Shown piece by piece: positions 27,924-39,014 of a stretch of DNA of 64,000 nt. Source of the stretch: Pluralibacter sp. (GTDB taxonomy: Bacteria; Pseudomonadota; Gammaproteobacteria; Enterobacterales; Enterobacteriaceae). The notes under the pieces were generated by a model. It saw only the letters and a program-made list of their open reading frames with translations. It searched no databases and had not been told where the DNA came from. How positions within the stretch are numbered: position 1 is the first letter of the stretch; each line of letters starts with the position of its first letter. A program made the position numbers and the translations under genes. The stretch is taken from NCBI RefSeq assembly GCF_019237635.1, contig NZ_JAFAGS010000007.1:1-64000 (forward strand), read 5' to 3'.

Positions 27924-29222
27924 TTATTTGTGCTCAAACAGCACTATTGATTCCAGATGCCCAGTGTGGGGGAACATATCGAGCATTGCCAGACGCTGAA
28001 TTTGGTACCCCGCCGCCAGCAGCACCTCGCTATCACGCGCAAGCGTCGCCGGGTTACAGGATACATAGACCACCCGCCGGGGCGCTAATTTTACAACATG
28101 CTGCATGACGCCTGGCGCCCCCGCCCGCGCAGGGTCGAGTAAAATCTTGTCAAAGCCGTTTTTCGCCCAGGCCTGACGCGTGACATCTTCTTCCAGGTTT
28201 TCATGAAAAAATGTCACATTGTGCAACCCATTACTCACTGCGTTTTGCTGTGCCTTCTCCACCAGCGAGGGTACGCCCTCCACACCGACGACGCTTGCGG
28301 CGCGCCTGGCGAGTGGTAGCGTAAAGTTGCCCATTCCGCAGAACAGGTCAAGCACGCGGTCATCAGGTTTTACATCAAGCCAGTCAAGCGCCGTCGCGAC
28401 CATCTTCTGGTTTACGCCGTCGTTCACCTGAATAAAATCCCGTGGACTGAACGTTAAGCGTAGCCCGTCTGCGCTATACCAGGGCGCGTCCGCGCTCACA
28501 CACTCGACGATTTCACTTTGCGGCGCCAGATACAACGCAAGCTGGTGAGAATGCGAAAACTGTTCCAGTTTTTCCCGATCTTCCGCCGGTAGAGCCGCCG
28601 TATGCCGCAGCACCATCAGCGGGCCGTTATCCGCCAGCACCAGTTCAACATGGCCCAGATGCTGTTGCGATTTAAGCCCCGACAGGCACGCGCGAACGGC
28701 GGGCAATAATGCCTCAAGAGCGGGCGCCAAAACGGGGCATTGCACGATTTCGATGATATCGGCGGCGTTAGCCTTGCGAAAACCCATCTGCAGTTGTTGG
28801 GTCTTCGGCTGATAACTCAAGCTCAGGCGCGCCCGACGCCGGTAGCCCCAGGGTTCTGCGGCAATCACCTCATCGACATCATGCTTCATCAGTCGCGCCA
28901 GCGCGGCCTGCTTGCTGCGTTGCTGAAGCGCGACGCTGGCATGCTGCTGCTGGCAACCGCCGCAGACCCCAAAGTGCGGGCATCGCGGCGCAACGCGCTC
29001 CGGGCTGTCATTAAGACGACGCTTCACTTGCCCGCGAGCGTACTGTTTTTTATCTTCCGTTATCTGGATTTCCGCGCTTTCGCCTGGGAGTAATCCATTG
29101 ATAAACAGTGCCTTTCCTTCATGACGCGCAACGCCCTGACCGAAGGAATCGAGGTCATTGACCGTCACGGTTATGATCTGACGCGTCGTCACGCGCCGTT
29201 TTGCAGAGTAGAATTGCGCCAT
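27924..29222 (-). CDS. rlmD: 23S rRNA (uracil-1939-C5)-methyltransferase
   Basis: RlmD (RumA) methylates U1939 of 23S rRNA. The 432-residue protein has an N-terminal TRAM domain, an iron-sulfur motif [14 protein letters not shown] (about residues 81-94) with the fourth Cys in QCPVLAP, the SAM-binding block [16 protein letters not shown] (about 290-305), and the catalytic [13 protein letters not shown] near the end. I start at 29222 ([10 protein letters not shown]), as in E. coli; an in-frame ATG 18 bp upstream is present. It is divergent from barA across 57 bp. Confidence 0.95.
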   Translation of the reverse strand: MAQFYSAKRRVTTRQIITVTVNDLDSFGQGVARHEGKALFINGLLPGESAEIQITEDKKQYARGQVKRRLNDSPERVAPRCPHFGVCGGCQQQHASVALQQRSKQAALARLMKHDVDEVIAAEPWGYRRRARLSLSYQPKTQQLQMGFRKANAADIIEIVQCPVLAPALEALLPAVRACLSGLKSQQHLGHVELVLADNGPLMVLRHTAALPAEDREKLEQFSHSHQLALYLAPQSEIVECVSADAPWYSADGLRLTFSPRDFIQVNDGVNQKMVATALDWLDVKPDDRVLDLFCGMGNFTLPLARRAASVVGVEGVPSLVEKAQQNAVSNGLHNVTFFHENLEEDVTRQAWAKNGFDKILLDPARAGAPGVMQHVVKLAPRRVVYVSCNPATLARDSEVLLAAGYQIQRLAMLDMFPHTGHLESIVLFEHK

Positions 29223-29279
29223 CGTAGAGATTTTTCTCAAACAAACATATTAACCCTGATTCTCCCATAACGGACCTCC

Positions 29280-32027
29280 ATGACCAACTACAGCCTGCGT
29301 GCGCGTATGATGATCCTGATTCTGGCCCCGACCGTCCTTATCGGTTTGCTGCTCAGCATCTTCTTCGTCGTGCATCGCTACAACGACCTGCAGCGTCAAC
29401 TGGAAGACGCCGGCGCCAGCATTATTGAACCACTCGCGGTCTCCAGTGAATATGGCATGAATCTGCAAAACCGTGAGTCAATCGGCCAGCTGATTAGCGT
29501 TTTGCATCGCCGTCATTCGGACATCGTTCGCGCCATTTCGGTTTACGATGAGCACAACCGCCTGTTTGTGACCTCAAACTACCAGCTCGATCCCGGCGAG
29601 TTACAGCTGCCCAAAGGCGCGCCGCTGCCCCGCCGACTGAGCGTTAGCCGCAGCGGCGACATCATGATCCTCCGCACGCCGATCATCTCGGAAAGCTATT
29701 CACCTGATGAATCGCCGATGTCGGAAGCGAAAACGCCGGTCAATATGCTGGGCTATGTGGCGCTGGAGCTTGATCTCAAATCGGTTCGCCTGCAGCAGTA
29801 CAAAGAGATTTTTATCTCAAGCGTGATGATGCTGTTCTGTATCGGCATTGCGCTGGTCTTCGGCTGGCGCCTGATGCGCGATGTCACCGGGCCGATACGC
29901 AACATGGTGAACACCGTTGACCGCATTCGTCGCGGCCAACTGGACAGCCGGGTGGAAGGTTTTATGCTCGGCGAGCTCGACATGCTGAAAAACGGCATCA
30001 ACTCGATGGCGATGTCGCTTGCCGCCTACCATGAAGAGATGCAGCACAACGTCGATCAGGCCACCTCGGATCTGCGCGAAACGCTGGAGCAGATGGAGAT
30101 CCAGAACGTGGAGCTGGACCTGGCGAAAAAGCGCGCCCAGGAGGCGGCGCGCATTAAATCGGAGTTTTTGGCCAATATGTCCCACGAGCTGCGTACGCCG
30201 CTCAACGGCGTGATCGGCTTTACCCGTCTGACGCTGAAAACCGACCTGAACCCGACCCAGCGCGATCACCTGAACACTATCGAGCGCTCCGCCAACAACC
30301 TGCTGGCTATCATTAACGACGTGCTGGACTTCTCTAAGCTGGAGGCCGGTAAGCTTATTCTCGAAAGCATCCCCTTCCCGCTGCGTAATTCGCTGGATGA
30401 AGTGGTCACGCTGCTGGCGCATTCCGCGCACGATAAAGGGCTTGAGCTGACGCTGAACATCAAAAACGACGTCCCGGATAACGTGATTGGCGACCCGCTG
30501 CGTCTGCAGCAGGTCATCACGAATCTGGTCGGCAACGCGATTAAATTCACCGAAAGCGGCAACATCGATATTCTGGTGGAGAAACGCGCCCTCAGTAATA
30601 ACAAGGTGCAGGTCGAGGTACAGATTCGCGATACCGGCATCGGTATTCCGGAAAGCGATCAGTCGCGGCTGTTCCAGGCCTTCCGCCAGGCCGACGCCAG
30701 CATTTCCCGCCGCCACGGCGGCACCGGTCTGGGGCTGGTTATTACCCAAAAACTGGTTAAGGAGATGGGGGGCGATATCTCTTTCCACAGCCAGCCTAAC
30801 CGCGGCTCCACATTCTGGTTCCACATTAATCTCGACCTGAATCCTAATGTCATCAGCGAAGGGCCAGCGACCGATTGCCTGACGGGTAAACGCCTTGCCT
30901 ACGTCGAGGCCAACGCGACGGCCGCCCAGGCGACGCTCGATCTGCTGGCGACCACCCCGCTGGACGTGGTCTATAGCCCAACCTTCTCCGCTCTGCCGGA
31001 CGATCATTACGACATCCTGCTGATTGCAATCCCGGTGTCGATGCGCGATCTGCAGCTGCACAAAGAGAAGCTTGAGCAGGCCTGTTCGATGACCGACTAC
31101 CTGCTGCTGGCGCTGCCGTGCCACGCCCAGGTCGATGCCGAAGATCTCAAGCAAAACGGCGCCGCGGCCTGTCTGCTGAAACCATTGACCTCAACCCGCC
31201 TGCTGCCGGCGCTGACGGATTATTGTACCCTCCGCCAGCTGGAGCCGACGACGCGGGTTGAGAATAACAAACTGCCGATGACCGTGATGGCGGTGGATGA
31301 CAACCCGGCGAACCTGAAGCTTATCGGCGTGTTGCTGGAAGACCAGGTACAGCATGTTGAGCTGTGCGACAGCGGTCAACAGGCGCTGAACCGCGCCAGG
31401 CAGATGCAATTTGACCTGATCCTGATGGATATCCAGATGCCGGAAATGGACGGCATTCGCGCCTGTGAGCTGATTCATCAACTGCCCCACCAACAGAAAA
31501 CGCCGGTGATTGCCGTAACGGCCCATGCCATGGCCGGACAGCGCGAGAAGCTGCTGAGCGCCGGGATGAACGACTATCTGGCCAAGCCTATCGAAGAGAA
31601 CAAGCTACGCAGCCTGCTGTTGCGCTACAGGCCAGGGCTTAACGTACTGCAGCCGGAAAGCATCGACCCCGTACCGTCAGTCAACCTCAATGCGACCCTC
31701 GACTGGCAGCTGGCGATGCGCCAGGCGGCCAATAAGCCCGATCTGGCGCGGGAAATGCTGCAAATGCTGATAGCCTTCCTGCCGGAAGTGCGCAACAAAG
31801 TGGAAGAACAGCTGGTCGGTGAAGAACCGGAAAACCTTGTCGACGCCATTCACAAACTGCACGGCAGTTGCGGCTACAGCGGTGTGCCGCGGCTGAAAAA
31901 TCTGTGCAAGCTGATTGAAGGGCAGCTGCGCGGCGGCACAGCGCCGGAAGCGCTGGAGCCGGAATTTCTTGAGCTGCTGGATGAGATGGATAACGTGGTG
32001 CGGGAAGCGCGCAGGATTATCGGCTAA
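29280..32027 (+). CDS. barA: Hybrid sensor histidine kinase BarA
   Basis: BarA senses short-chain carboxylates and phosphorylates the response regulator UvrY, which switches on csrB and csrC. The 915-residue protein has a first membrane helix (about residues 11-31), a periplasmic sensor, a second helix (about 177-196), HAMP, the HisKA site [12 protein letters not shown] (His near 302), the ATPase boxes ([19 protein letters not shown]), a receiver with [13 protein letters not shown] (Asp near 716), and a C-terminal Hpt domain with [11 protein letters not shown] (His near 859). Its downstream target csrB is in the same window. uvrY is not. Confidence 0.96.
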   Translation: MTNYSLRARMMILILAPTVLIGLLLSIFFVVHRYNDLQRQLEDAGASIIEPLAVSSEYGMNLQNRESIGQLISVLHRRHSDIVRAISVYDEHNRLFVTSNYQLDPGELQLPKGAPLPRRLSVSRSGDIMILRTPIISESYSPDESPMSEAKTPVNMLGYVALELDLKSVRLQQYKEIFISSVMMLFCIGIALVFGWRLMRDVTGPIRNMVNTVDRIRRGQLDSRVEGFMLGELDMLKNGINSMAMSLAAYHEEMQHNVDQATSDLRETLEQMEIQNVELDLAKKRAQEAARIKSEFLANMSHELRTPLNGVIGFTRLTLKTDLNPTQRDHLNTIERSANNLLAIINDVLDFSKLEAGKLILESIPFPLRNSLDEVVTLLAHSAHDKGLELTLNIKNDVPDNVIGDPLRLQQVITNLVGNAIKFTESGNIDILVEKRALSNNKVQVEVQIRDTGIGIPESDQSRLFQAFRQADASISRRHGGTGLGLVITQKLVKEMGGDISFHSQPNRGSTFWFHINLDLNPNVISEGPATDCLTGKRLAYVEANATAAQATLDLLATTPLDVVYSPTFSALPDDHYDILLIAIPVSMRDLQLHKEKLEQACSMTDYLLLALPCHAQVDAEDLKQNGAAACLLKPLTSTRLLPALTDYCTLRQLEPTTRVENNKLPMTVMAVDDNPANLKLIGVLLEDQVQHVELCDSGQQALNRARQMQFDLILMDIQMPEMDGIRACELIHQLPHQQKTPVIAVTAHAMAGQREKLLSAGMNDYLAKPIEENKLRSLLLRYRPGLNVLQPESIDPVPSVNLNATLDWQLAMRQAANKPDLAREMLQMLIAFLPEVRNKVEEQLVGEEPENLVDAIHKLHGSCGYSGVPRLKNLCKLIEGQLRGGTAPEALEPEFLELLDEMDNVVREARRIIG

Positions 32028-32032
32028 CAGCA

Positions 32033-32054
32033 CCCTCTCCGGTGAAGGAGAGGG
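32033..32054. terminator. GC-rich hairpin between convergent barA and yqcA
   Basis: CCCTCTCC/GGAGAGGG with a 6-nt loop lies 6 bp after the barA stop. Neither strand has a T run, so it could be a Rho-assisted end point or mRNA 3' stabiliser. Confidence 0.5.
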
Positions 32055-32060
32055 GGAAAA

Positions 32061-32504
32061 CTAGCTTAACAGCGTCGCCCAGTGCTCGACCCAGGGGTTG
32101 GAGACCGTTTCCGGCTCCGGGTCTTCGCTGGCGTCAATCATCAGCATGTCGCCGATGCGCTGCGCGCCCTGCTCCTGCAACAGCGCGTCAAAGCGTTTGC
32201 CACCGCCGCAGAAATTCGCATAGGTGCTGTCGCCGAGCGCAATAATGCCGTAGCGCAGATGCGGCTGATACATATCCTGAATGCCCTGAAACAGCGGAAC
32301 AATGCTGTCCGGCAAGTCGCCCTGCCCGGTGGTGGACGTGATCACCAGCGCGTATTTGCCCTGGTAAGATTCCCAGTCGCCCACTTCAGGGTCCTCAAAG
32401 ACTTTCACCTTGTGGCCCTGCGCTTCAAGCAGGGTTTGCGCCTCTTCCGCCACCAGCAGCGCGTTTCCGTACATGGTACCGACAAAAATGCCTACGTCTG
32501 CCAT
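32061..32504 (-). CDS. yqcA: Flavodoxin YqcA
   Basis: The 147-residue protein is a short-chain flavodoxin. The FMN phosphate loop is [14 protein letters not shown] (about residues 9-22), and later flavin contacts are [10 protein letters not shown] (about 57-66) and [17 protein letters not shown] (about 91-107). In enterics it lies in an operon with truC and yqcC, and its redox partner is not firmly known. It follows truC by 16 bp. Confidence 0.93.
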   Translation of the reverse strand: MADVGIFVGTMYGNALLVAEEAQTLLEAQGHKVKVFEDPEVGDWESYQGKYALVITSTTGQGDLPDSIVPLFQGIQDMYQPHLRYGIIALGDSTYANFCGGGKRFDALLQEQGAQRIGDMLMIDASEDPEPETVSNPWVEHWATLLS

Positions 32505-32520
32505 CTGTTATCTCCCTGAA

Positions 32521-33303
32521 TTAACCGTTTATCTGGTCATCCTGACCGTTGTGCGGCGTAAACTCAACCCTCTCATTATCAGGGAGAAGACCGCGCCAGC
32601 CGAAATGTGACAGCGCCTGCATCCAGACCTCGTCAAGACCGGCGCGAAGGGTCAACGGCTCACCGGTAAAAGGGTGGGTCAGGCGGAGCTCGCTGGCGTG
32701 CAGCATCAGGCGGTCGCAGCCGAAATGTTCCGCCGCGCTACGGTTCTGGCGCAAATCGCCGTGCTTACTGTCGCCGATGATCGGGTGGCGCAGGTGTTTG
32801 AGGTGACGACGCAACTGGTGCTTACGCCCGGTTTTCGGGTCGAGTTCAACCAGCCCGTAGCGGGTCGTTGGATAACGCCCGGTGGCGACGGGCATTTCAA
32901 CGGTCGCCAGCCCGCGATAGTGCGTCACCGCAGGCTGCGGGCCTTTATCGTCGCGAGAGAATTTATCGGCAATTTTATCCAGTTCTTCCACCAGCGGGTA
33001 GTCAAGCACGCCCTCTTCGCTCAGCCAACCGCGCACGATAGCGTGGTAGCGTTTGTGAATCTGGTGCTGCTCGAACTGCTGCGCCAGCAAGCGTCCGGCC
33101 TCACTGGAAAGACCCATCAACAGCACGCCGGAGGTCGGCCGGTCAAGGCGATGGGCGGTAAAAACGTGCTGACCAATCTGGTCGCGCACGGTCTGCATCA
33201 CCACCACTTTTTCATCGCGGTCGAGCCAACTACGGTGCACCAGCCAGCCGGACGGTTTGTTGACGGCAACCAGCCATTGATCCTGATAAACAATCTCCAG
33301 CAT
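32521..33303 (-). CDS. truC: tRNA pseudouridine(65) synthase
   Basis: TruC isomerises U65 in the T stem of tRNA-Ile and tRNA-Asp. The 260-residue RluA-family protein has the catalytic aspartate in TAHRLDRPTSGVLL (Asp54), and later family blocks KTGRKHQLRRHLKHLRHPIIGD (about residues 156-177) and LMLHASELRLTHP. Its start overlaps the yqcC stop by one base (TAATG-type coupling). The gene order yqcC-truC-yqcA equals K-12. Confidence 0.95.
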   Translation of the reverse strand: MLEIVYQDQWLVAVNKPSGWLVHRSWLDRDEKVVVMQTVRDQIGQHVFTAHRLDRPTSGVLLMGLSSEAGRLLAQQFEQHQIHKRYHAIVRGWLSEEGVLDYPLVEELDKIADKFSRDDKGPQPAVTHYRGLATVEMPVATGRYPTTRYGLVELDPKTGRKHQLRRHLKHLRHPIIGDSKHGDLRQNRSAAEHFGCDRLMLHASELRLTHPFTGEPLTLRAGLDEVWMQALSHFGWRGLLPDNERVEFTPHNGQDDQING

Positions 33304-33632
33304 CAGACGTTATCTTCCGTAAACAGGGCATCGAGCTGCTGGAGCTCCGGCAAAAGGGTATCGCGAAACGGGTGAGTCGCCTCAAGCGCCATTTCGTAAT
33401 ACGGCGCCACTGCGAAGGTTTGCGGCAGCGGCAGCCCGGCATCAATCATCTGGCGCATACGCGGGATCAACACCCATTGCAGCCACTGTAACGGCTCCAG
33501 CGTGTCCATGCAAAACGGCTGGGTGCTGGCAAAGGCGCTGTCGTCCGGCATGCTCTCCTGCCAGTGATGGTGTTCGCGCATCAGCGCTTCAAGGGCAATA
33601 AGGCGAGCGCGAACGCTATCGTGAAGGGTCAT
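33303..33632 (-). CDS. yqcC: YqcC, small DUF446 protein
   Basis: This 109-residue cytoplasmic protein (MTLHDSVRARLIALEALMREHHHWQ) belongs to the YqcC/DUF446 family of unknown function, with FCMDTLEPLQWLQWVLIPRMRQMID (about residues 40-64) as its recognisable block. It is coupled to truC, so a link to tRNA modification has been suggested by position only. csrB ends 56 bp upstream. Confidence 0.9.
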   Translation of the reverse strand: MTLHDSVRARLIALEALMREHHHWQESMPDDSAFASTQPFCMDTLEPLQWLQWVLIPRMRQMIDAGLPLPQTFAVAPYYEMALEATHPFRDTLLPELQQLDALFTEDNV

Positions 33633-33688
33633 GGAAACCTCGAGGCAAACAAAACTGCGGCGCAGGATATCATGGGCAACGAGGAAAC

Positions 33689-34057
33689 AAAAAAGGGGAG
33701 CACTGAGTTAACAGTGCTCCCCGGTTCGTTTCGCAGCAGTCCAGCTACTTTTAGTGCTCCCTGCTCATCCTTGACAACTTTTCCTGTGGTCTCCTGACCC
33801 GTTCATCCGTAAACAGTTGCATCCTGCTCACACCACCCCGATGCGATTGCGCTTATCCGTAAGCGTGTCCCGATCTTCCTGATCCACCGAGCATCCTGAC
33901 CGGCTCTCGTTCTCCTTCCTGGAGGTGTCCTTTTAACGCATCCTGCGTCATCCTTTCGCTATCATCCTGATAGCCTTTCCCTGAAGCACCGTCCTGGTGA
34001 ATCCTTGTGAAGCGTCATCATCCTGATGTTCACTTCGTTGTGCGACTCCCTGTCGAC
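33689..34057 (-). ncRNA. csrB: CsrB regulatory RNA
   Basis: A 369-nt RNA, the same length as in E. coli. It starts GTCGACAGGGAGTC at 34057 and ends with a strong terminator GGGGAGCACTG/CAGTGCTCCCC followed by TTTTTTG. About twenty GGA motifs, mostly CAGGA or AAGGA, are spread along it, many in hairpin loops; these sequester the translation regulator CsrA. It lies between yqcC and syd as in K-12. A TTCTAT-like -10 lies just upstream of 34058. Transcription is activated by UvrY, which is phosphorylated by BarA. Confidence 0.97.
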
Positions 34058-34231
34058 GTGCATAGAATCTCTTATTCCGCCTCGTCTTACAAGCTACCTA
34101 CAGAAAAACCCAAAGGGTTATTTTCATATGAAAGTCACAAAAAGACAGAGCAACACGCTGATTTATAACGATTATAGTGGAGGTGCTGTCAACGGTGTCT
34201 CACTAACAACCAGGCGATCTCTCACAGCGCG

Positions 34232-34249
34232 TGTAAGAGATCTCTCACA
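34232..34249. promoter_or_regulatory. UvrY/SirA binding site upstream of csrB
   Basis: TGTAAGAGATCTCTCACA is an imperfect 18-bp palindrome matching the UvrY/SirA box described upstream of csrB. Its centre lies about 183 bp before the RNA start. A partial second half (GATCTCTCACA, 34216-34226) sits just beside it. Confidence 0.85.
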
Positions 34250-34268
34250 AACACACCAGGCATATGGA

Positions 34269-34814
34269 TTACAGAAAGGGCTCAAGCTGATTAAGAAAAC
34301 TCGCAAGGGAGTCAGAGAGTGTTGTGCGTTTGCGCGTGCCAAGGGTTTCGAGAACCACCTCCCCTGTCAGATTGCAGACGGAGATGACGTCAAGTTCGCT
34401 GTCCAGCGTGGCGATAAAGAGTGTCGGCGACAGCTTAAGGCGTTTCTGCGTCACCAGATGACCAATCAGATTTTCCTGCACTCGCTGGAAATCATCCGGG
34501 CTCCAGGCCTGCAGCAGCGTCAGCCGTTGCTCGCCAAACTGCGCATGCATATCACCCGCAAACTGAGTGGTATAATAAGAATGAAGCGGCTGTTGTACCA
34601 CAATATCCATCGCCCGTTCAACCGCGTTTACATTTTGCGCCAGCGTAAACGGCTGCGGCCGCCAGGTGACCGCGTCATCCTCGCTCGCAACGATACACGG
34701 GGACGGAATGCCGCTCAGCTCTTCGCTGCGCGGCCAGCTGCCATAACGTTGTTGCCAGGCTTCGCAGTAACGTTGGGTAAATGCCTGTAAGGCGTCTGCA
34801 GTTTGATGGTTCAC
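34269..34814 (-). CDS. syd: SecY-interacting protein Syd
   Basis: Syd is a cytoplasmic protein that associates with SecY and helps to survey translocon quality. The 181-residue protein shows the conserved [37 protein letters not shown] and [20 protein letters not shown] blocks. I choose GTG 34814, which gives exactly the E. coli length and has AGAGAG upstream; an ATG 18 bp earlier is in frame. Divergent queF starts 64 bp away. The csrB UvrY site lies just beyond its 3' end. Confidence 0.9.
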   Translation of the reverse strand: MNHQTADALQAFTQRYCEAWQQRYGSWPRSEELSGIPSPCIVASEDDAVTWRPQPFTLAQNVNAVERAMDIVVQQPLHSYYTTQFAGDMHAQFGEQRLTLLQAWSPDDFQRVQENLIGHLVTQKRLKLSPTLFIATLDSELDVISVCNLTGEVVLETLGTRKRTTLSDSLASFLNQLEPFL

Positions 34815-34878
34815 CAGTTTCTCTCTTCCCATTAGCCAGGATACACTAACCGGAAAGTTTACTTCATGACGGTGAAAC

Positions 34879-35724
34879 ATGTCTTCTTATGAAAACCATC
34901 AGGCGCTCTCCGGCCTGACGCTGGGGAAAGCCACAGACTACCGCGATACCTACGACGCCAGCCTGCTGCAGGGCGTTCCCCGTAGCCTCAACCGCGACCC
35001 GTTGGGGCTTCATGCGGATAATCTGCCCTTTCACGGTGGTGATATCTGGACGCTCTACGAGCTTTCCTGGCTTAACGCCAACGGGCTGCCGCAGGTGGCG
35101 GTCGGTCACGTTGAGCTGAGCGACACCAGCATCAACCTGGTAGAGTCAAAAAGCTTCAAACTCTACCTCAACAGTTTCAACCAGACGCGTTTCGCCGACT
35201 GGGAAACGGTTCGCGCGACGCTGCAGCGCGACCTCAGCGCCTGCGCGCAGGGCGAGGTCACCGTCGCGCTGTATCGTCTTGACGAACTGGAAGGCCAGCC
35301 TGTCGCCCACTTCCACGGCAGCTGCATCGACTCTCAGGATATCGAGATTGATAACTACCAGTTCAGCGCCGACTATCTGCAGGATGCCGCCAGCGGTAAA
35401 GTGGTTGAGGAGACGCTGGTCAGTCACCTGTTGAAATCCAACTGCCTGATTACCCACCAGCCGGACTGGGGCTCCGTGCAGATTCAATACCGCGGACCGA
35501 AGATCGACCGCGAGAAACTGCTGCGCTATCTGGTCTCTTTTCGCCATCACAACGAATTCCACGAGCAGTGCGTGGAGCGCATTTTCAACGACATCCGGCG
35601 CTTTTGTCAGCCGGAGACGCTGAGCGTTTACGCACGCTATACCCGACGTGGCGGCCTTGATATCAACCCGTGGCGCACCAATACCGATTTTGTGCCCGCG
35701 ACCGGGCGTCTCGTTCGTCAGTGA
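34879..35724 (+). CDS. queF: NADPH-dependent 7-cyano-7-deazaguanine reductase
   Basis: QueF reduces the nitrile of preQ0 to the aminomethyl group of preQ1 in queuosine synthesis. The 281-residue protein is the long, two-domain (YqcD) type. The QueF signature [15 protein letters not shown] (about residues 90-104) binds NADPH, the catalytic cysteine lies in [16 protein letters not shown] (near residue 190), and the substrate His-Glu pair in [11 protein letters not shown]. One residue shorter than E. coli QueF. It is monocistronic, with a hairpin following. Confidence 0.95.
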   Translation: MSSYENHQALSGLTLGKATDYRDTYDASLLQGVPRSLNRDPLGLHADNLPFHGGDIWTLYELSWLNANGLPQVAVGHVELSDTSINLVESKSFKLYLNSFNQTRFADWETVRATLQRDLSACAQGEVTVALYRLDELEGQPVAHFHGSCIDSQDIEIDNYQFSADYLQDAASGKVVEETLVSHLLKSNCLITHQPDWGSVQIQYRGPKIDREKLLRYLVSFRHHNEFHEQCVERIFNDIRRFCQPETLSVYARYTRRGGLDINPWRTNTDFVPATGRLVRQ

Positions 35725-35742
35725 GTTAATTATTTTTTCACA

Positions 35743-35770
35743 ATAAAGCGCAGAACTTGCTGCGCTTTAT
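35743..35770 (+). terminator. Hairpin after queF
   Basis: A perfect 11-bp stem ATAAAGCGCAG/CTGCGCTTTAT with a 6-nt loop is followed by CTTGTGG, so the T run is missing. Probable but weak terminator. Confidence 0.55.
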
Positions 35771-35842
35771 CTTGTGGAAAGCAATCAGGCAAGGCTATTG
35801 TAATCAGCAGGGAAGACGATACTCGTCCCGTAAGGAGTTCAC

Positions 35843-37207
35843 TTGATTACACATATTAGCCCGCTTGGCTCAATGGATATGCTGTCGCAGCTGGAAGTTG
35901 ATATGCTGAAAAGCAACGCCAGCAGCGACCTTTATCAGTTGTTCCGCAACTGTTCACTGGCAGTGCTTAACTCAGGGAGTCTCACCGACAACAGTAAAGA
36001 GCTGCTTTCCCGCTTTGAAAGTTTTGACATCAATGTCCTGCGCCGCGAACGGGGCGTCAAACTGGAGTTGATCAACCCGCCGGAAGAGGCTTTTGTCGAC
36101 GGACGTATCATCCGCTCCCTGCAGGCGAACCTGTTCGCCGTCCTGCGCGATATTCTGTTTGTTTACGGCCAAATCCATAACAGCGTCCGCTTTCCGAATC
36201 TCGATCTGGAAAGTTCGACCCATATTACCAACCTGGTCTTCGCCATCCTACGTAACGCCCGCGCCCTGCACGTCGGGGAAGCGCCGAGCATGGTGGTCTG
36301 CTGGGGCGGCCACTCGATCAATGAAAACGAGTACCTGTATGCTCGCCGCGTGGGTAATCAGCTTGGCCTGCGTGAACTGAACATCTGCACCGGCTGCGGG
36401 CCGGGGGCAATGGAAGCGCCGATGAAAGGCGCCGCGGTCGGCCATGCGCAGCAGCGTTACAAAGAAGGCCGCTTTATCGGGATGACCGAGCCGTCGATTA
36501 TCGCCGCCGAACCGCCTAACCCGCTGGTGAACGAACTCATCATCATGCCGGATATCGAAAAACGTCTGGAAGCGTTTGTCCGTATCGCTCACGGCATTAT
36601 CATCTTCCCGGGCGGCGTGGGGACAGCGGAAGAACTGCTGTATCTGTTGGGGATTCTGATGAATCCGGTCAACAAAAACCAGGTACTGCCGCTTATTCTG
36701 ACCGGCCCGAAAGAGAGCGCCGACTACTTCCGCGTACTGGACGATTTTATCGTGCATACGCTGGGAGAAAATGCGCGCCGTCACTATCGCATTATCATCG
36801 ACGATCCCGCCGAAGTGGCCCGCCAGATGAAGAAAGCGATGCCGCTGGTCAAAGAAAACCGTCGTGATACCGGAGATGCCTATAGCTTCAACTGGTCAAT
36901 CCGGATTGCGCCGGATCTGCAGATGCCGTTTGAGCCAACCCATGACAACATGGCGAACCTGAAGCTGTATCCGGATCAACCGGTAGAAGTGCTGGCCGCC
37001 GACCTGCGCCGCGCGTTTTCGGGCATTGTCGCTGGTAACGTGAAAGAAGTGGGTATTCGCGCCATCGAAGAACACGGTCCGTATAAAATTCACGGCGACC
37101 GCGAAATGATGCGTCGGATGGACGATCTGCTGCAGGGCTTTGTCGCCCAGCACCGCATGAAGCTTCCCGGCTCCGCCTACATTCCCTGCTACGAAATCTG
37201 CTCCTGA
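35843..37207 (+). CDS. ppnN: Pyrimidine/purine nucleotide 5'-monophosphate nucleosidase
   Basis: PpnN (YgdH) cleaves nucleoside monophosphates to base and ribose 5-phosphate and is activated by (p)ppGpp. The 454-residue protein has an N-terminal domain (1-145), a central LOG/lysine-decarboxylase-like catalytic domain with [32 protein letters not shown] and [21 protein letters not shown] (the PGGxGTxxE motif, about residues 253-270), and a C-terminal extension. It uses the rare start codon TTG at 35843, preceded by AAGGAG; the homologous E. coli gene is also read from TTG. RelA, which makes its activator, is encoded 8 kb away. Confidence 0.93.
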   Translation: MITHISPLGSMDMLSQLEVDMLKSNASSDLYQLFRNCSLAVLNSGSLTDNSKELLSRFESFDINVLRRERGVKLELINPPEEAFVDGRIIRSLQANLFAVLRDILFVYGQIHNSVRFPNLDLESSTHITNLVFAILRNARALHVGEAPSMVVCWGGHSINENEYLYARRVGNQLGLRELNICTGCGPGAMEAPMKGAAVGHAQQRYKEGRFIGMTEPSIIAAEPPNPLVNELIIMPDIEKRLEAFVRIAHGIIIFPGGVGTAEELLYLLGILMNPVNKNQVLPLILTGPKESADYFRVLDDFIVHTLGENARRHYRIIIDDPAEVARQMKKAMPLVKENRRDTGDAYSFNWSIRIAPDLQMPFEPTHDNMANLKLYPDQPVEVLAADLRRAFSGIVAGNVKEVGIRAIEEHGPYKIHGDREMMRRMDDLLQGFVAQHRMKLPGSAYIPCYEICS

Positions 37208-37212
37208 CCCTC

Positions 37213-37243
37213 AGGGCGGCACGATAAGCCGCCCTTATCTTTT
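37213..37243 (+). terminator. Terminator of ppnN
   Basis: AGGGCGGC/GCCGCCCT (8 bp, 7-nt loop) is followed by TATCTTTTC. Confidence 0.8.
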
Positions 37244-37655
37244 CCCACGAAATAAACGATTGCCTGCCCGGTAAAAGCGTTATTTATTCATTAAAGTTAT
37301 GTTAGAACGCCAGAAACCGCCATTTCCATAACTTTTTTTAGCAAAAACCACGCTTTGAACACCACAAACTTCCCCTACAGTCACTGCCAATGATAGCCTT
37401 CACGCCCATTAATTTCCGCTAATGGTAAAATTCCAGTCTGATGGTCTAAAAATGCCCAGATTGAAAGTGTTTTATTGCATTTGGGATCGGGATCACTGAT
37501 ACATTGATAACTTAAATGTATCTTTCCGCCGCCAATAGATACGGGGAAAAATCATATAAAACACCCCGATTTAACGAATTTTATATTACCGTCAGCCATT
37601 TAATCGTTGGATTTGACTAAAAAACTGACAATTGCTTCCTCCAGGAGAAACACAG
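37244..37655 (+). promoter_or_regulatory. Long regulatory region upstream of sdaC
   Basis: About 410 bp without a gene. TGGGA-N6-TCACT at 37482-37497 is a CRP-like site with one mismatch per half, and sdaC is known to be CRP-activated in E. coli, so it is a reasonable candidate. The region is AT-rich, in keeping with Lrp control. AGGAG at 37643-37647 is the ribosome site. Confidence 0.5.
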
Positions 37656-38951
37656 ATGGAAACCACTCAAACCAGCACCATTGCTTCGGTAGAAACCCGA
37701 AGTTCATGGCGTAAAACCGATACCATGTGGATGCTGGGTCTTTACGGCACAGCAATTGGCGCGGGCGTGCTGTTCCTGCCCATCAACGCCGGTGTAGGCG
37801 GTATGATCCCGCTCATCATCATGGCGATCCTCGCTTTCCCAATGACCTTTTTCGCACACCGCGGCCTTACCCGTTTTGTGCTGTCCGGTAAAAACCCGGG
37901 CGAAGACATCACTGAAGTCGTAGAAGAACACTTCGGCACAGGCGCAGGTAAGCTGATTACTCTGCTCTACTTCTTCGCTATCTACCCGATTCTGCTGGTG
38001 TACAGCGTCGCTATCACTAACACCGTAGAAAGCTTCATGACGCACCAGCTGCAGATGACGCCGCCGCCGCGCGCCATTCTGTCGCTGCTCCTCATCATCG
38101 GTATGATGACCATCGTTCGTTTCGGCGAGCAGATGATCGTAAAAGCGATGAGCATCCTGGTATTCCCGTTCGTTGCCGCGCTGATGCTGCTGGCCTGCTA
38201 CCTGATCCCGCAGTGGAACGGCGCTGCGCTGGAAACCCTGTCCCTGAGCGGCGCAGGCGCTACCGGTAACGGCCTGTGGATGACCCTGTGGCTGGCAATC
38301 CCGGTTATGGTGTTCTCCTTTAACCACTCGCCGATCATCTCCTCCTTCGCCGTGGCGAAACGTGAAGAGTACGGTGTAGACGCTGAGAAGAAGTGCTCTA
38401 AGATCCTGGCTTTCGCGCACATCATGATGGTTCTGACCGTGATGTTCTTCGTGTTCAGCTGCGTTCTGAGCCTGTCTCCGACGGACCTGGCGTCTGCTAA
38501 AGAGCAGAACATCTCCATCCTGTCTTATCTGGCTAACCACTTTAACGCACCGCTTATCGCCTGGATGGCGCCGATTATCGCAATTATCGCGATCACCAAG
38601 TCCTTCCTCGGCCACTACCTGGGCGCCCGTGAAGGTTTCAACGGCATGGTGATTAAATCCCTGCGTAGCCGCGGTAAGAGCATCGAAATTAGCCGTCTGA
38701 ACAAACTGACCGCGCTGTTCATGCTGGTCACCACCTGGATTGTGGCGACCCTGAACCCAAGCATCCTCGGCATGATTGAGACGCTGGGCGGTCCGGTTAT
38801 CGCGATGATTCTGTTCCTGATGCCGATGTACGCGATTCAGAAAATCCCTGCGATGCGCAAGTACAGCGGCCACATCAGTAACGTCTTCGTGGCCATCATG
38901 GGGCTTATCGCTATCTCCGCGATTTTCTACTCCCTGTACACCATGTTCTGA
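37656..38951 (+). CDS. sdaC: Serine:H+ symporter SdaC
   Basis: SdaC imports L-serine with protons across the inner membrane. The 431-residue protein has about 11 transmembrane helices and the amino-acid permease signature [26 protein letters not shown] (about residues 21-46), followed by [21 protein letters not shown] (about 219-239). I start at 37656 ([11 protein letters not shown]); an upstream in-frame TTG has no ribosome site. It forms a serine catabolic unit with sdaB, although a strong terminator separates them. Confidence 0.95.
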   Translation: METTQTSTIASVETRSSWRKTDTMWMLGLYGTAIGAGVLFLPINAGVGGMIPLIIMAILAFPMTFFAHRGLTRFVLSGKNPGEDITEVVEEHFGTGAGKLITLLYFFAIYPILLVYSVAITNTVESFMTHQLQMTPPPRAILSLLLIIGMMTIVRFGEQMIVKAMSILVFPFVAALMLLACYLIPQWNGAALETLSLSGAGATGNGLWMTLWLAIPVMVFSFNHSPIISSFAVAKREEYGVDAEKKCSKILAFAHIMMVLTVMFFVFSCVLSLSPTDLASAKEQNISILSYLANHFNAPLIAWMAPIIAIIAITKSFLGHYLGAREGFNGMVIKSLRSRGKSIEISRLNKLTALFMLVTTWIVATLNPSILGMIETLGGPVIAMILFLMPMYAIQKIPAMRKYSGHISNVFVAIMGLIAISAIFYSLYTMF

Positions 38952-38961
38952 TAATCTCCCG

Positions 38962-38988
38962 CGCCGCCTTCGGGCGGCGTTTTTCTTT
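38962..38988 (+). terminator. Terminator between sdaC and sdaB
   Basis: CGCCGCC/GGCGGCG with a UUCG tetraloop is followed by TTTTTCTTTTC. It should cap part of the sdaC transcripts and lower sdaB expression. Confidence 0.9.
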
Positions 38989-39014
38989 TCAGCAATGACA
39001 GCAATGGATGCATC

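Noticed and set aside
34026-34790. A 254-codon plus-strand frame across csrB and syd.
   Set aside because: It is antisense to csrB, its UvrY site and syd; composition and lack of a ribosome site mark it as a shadow.
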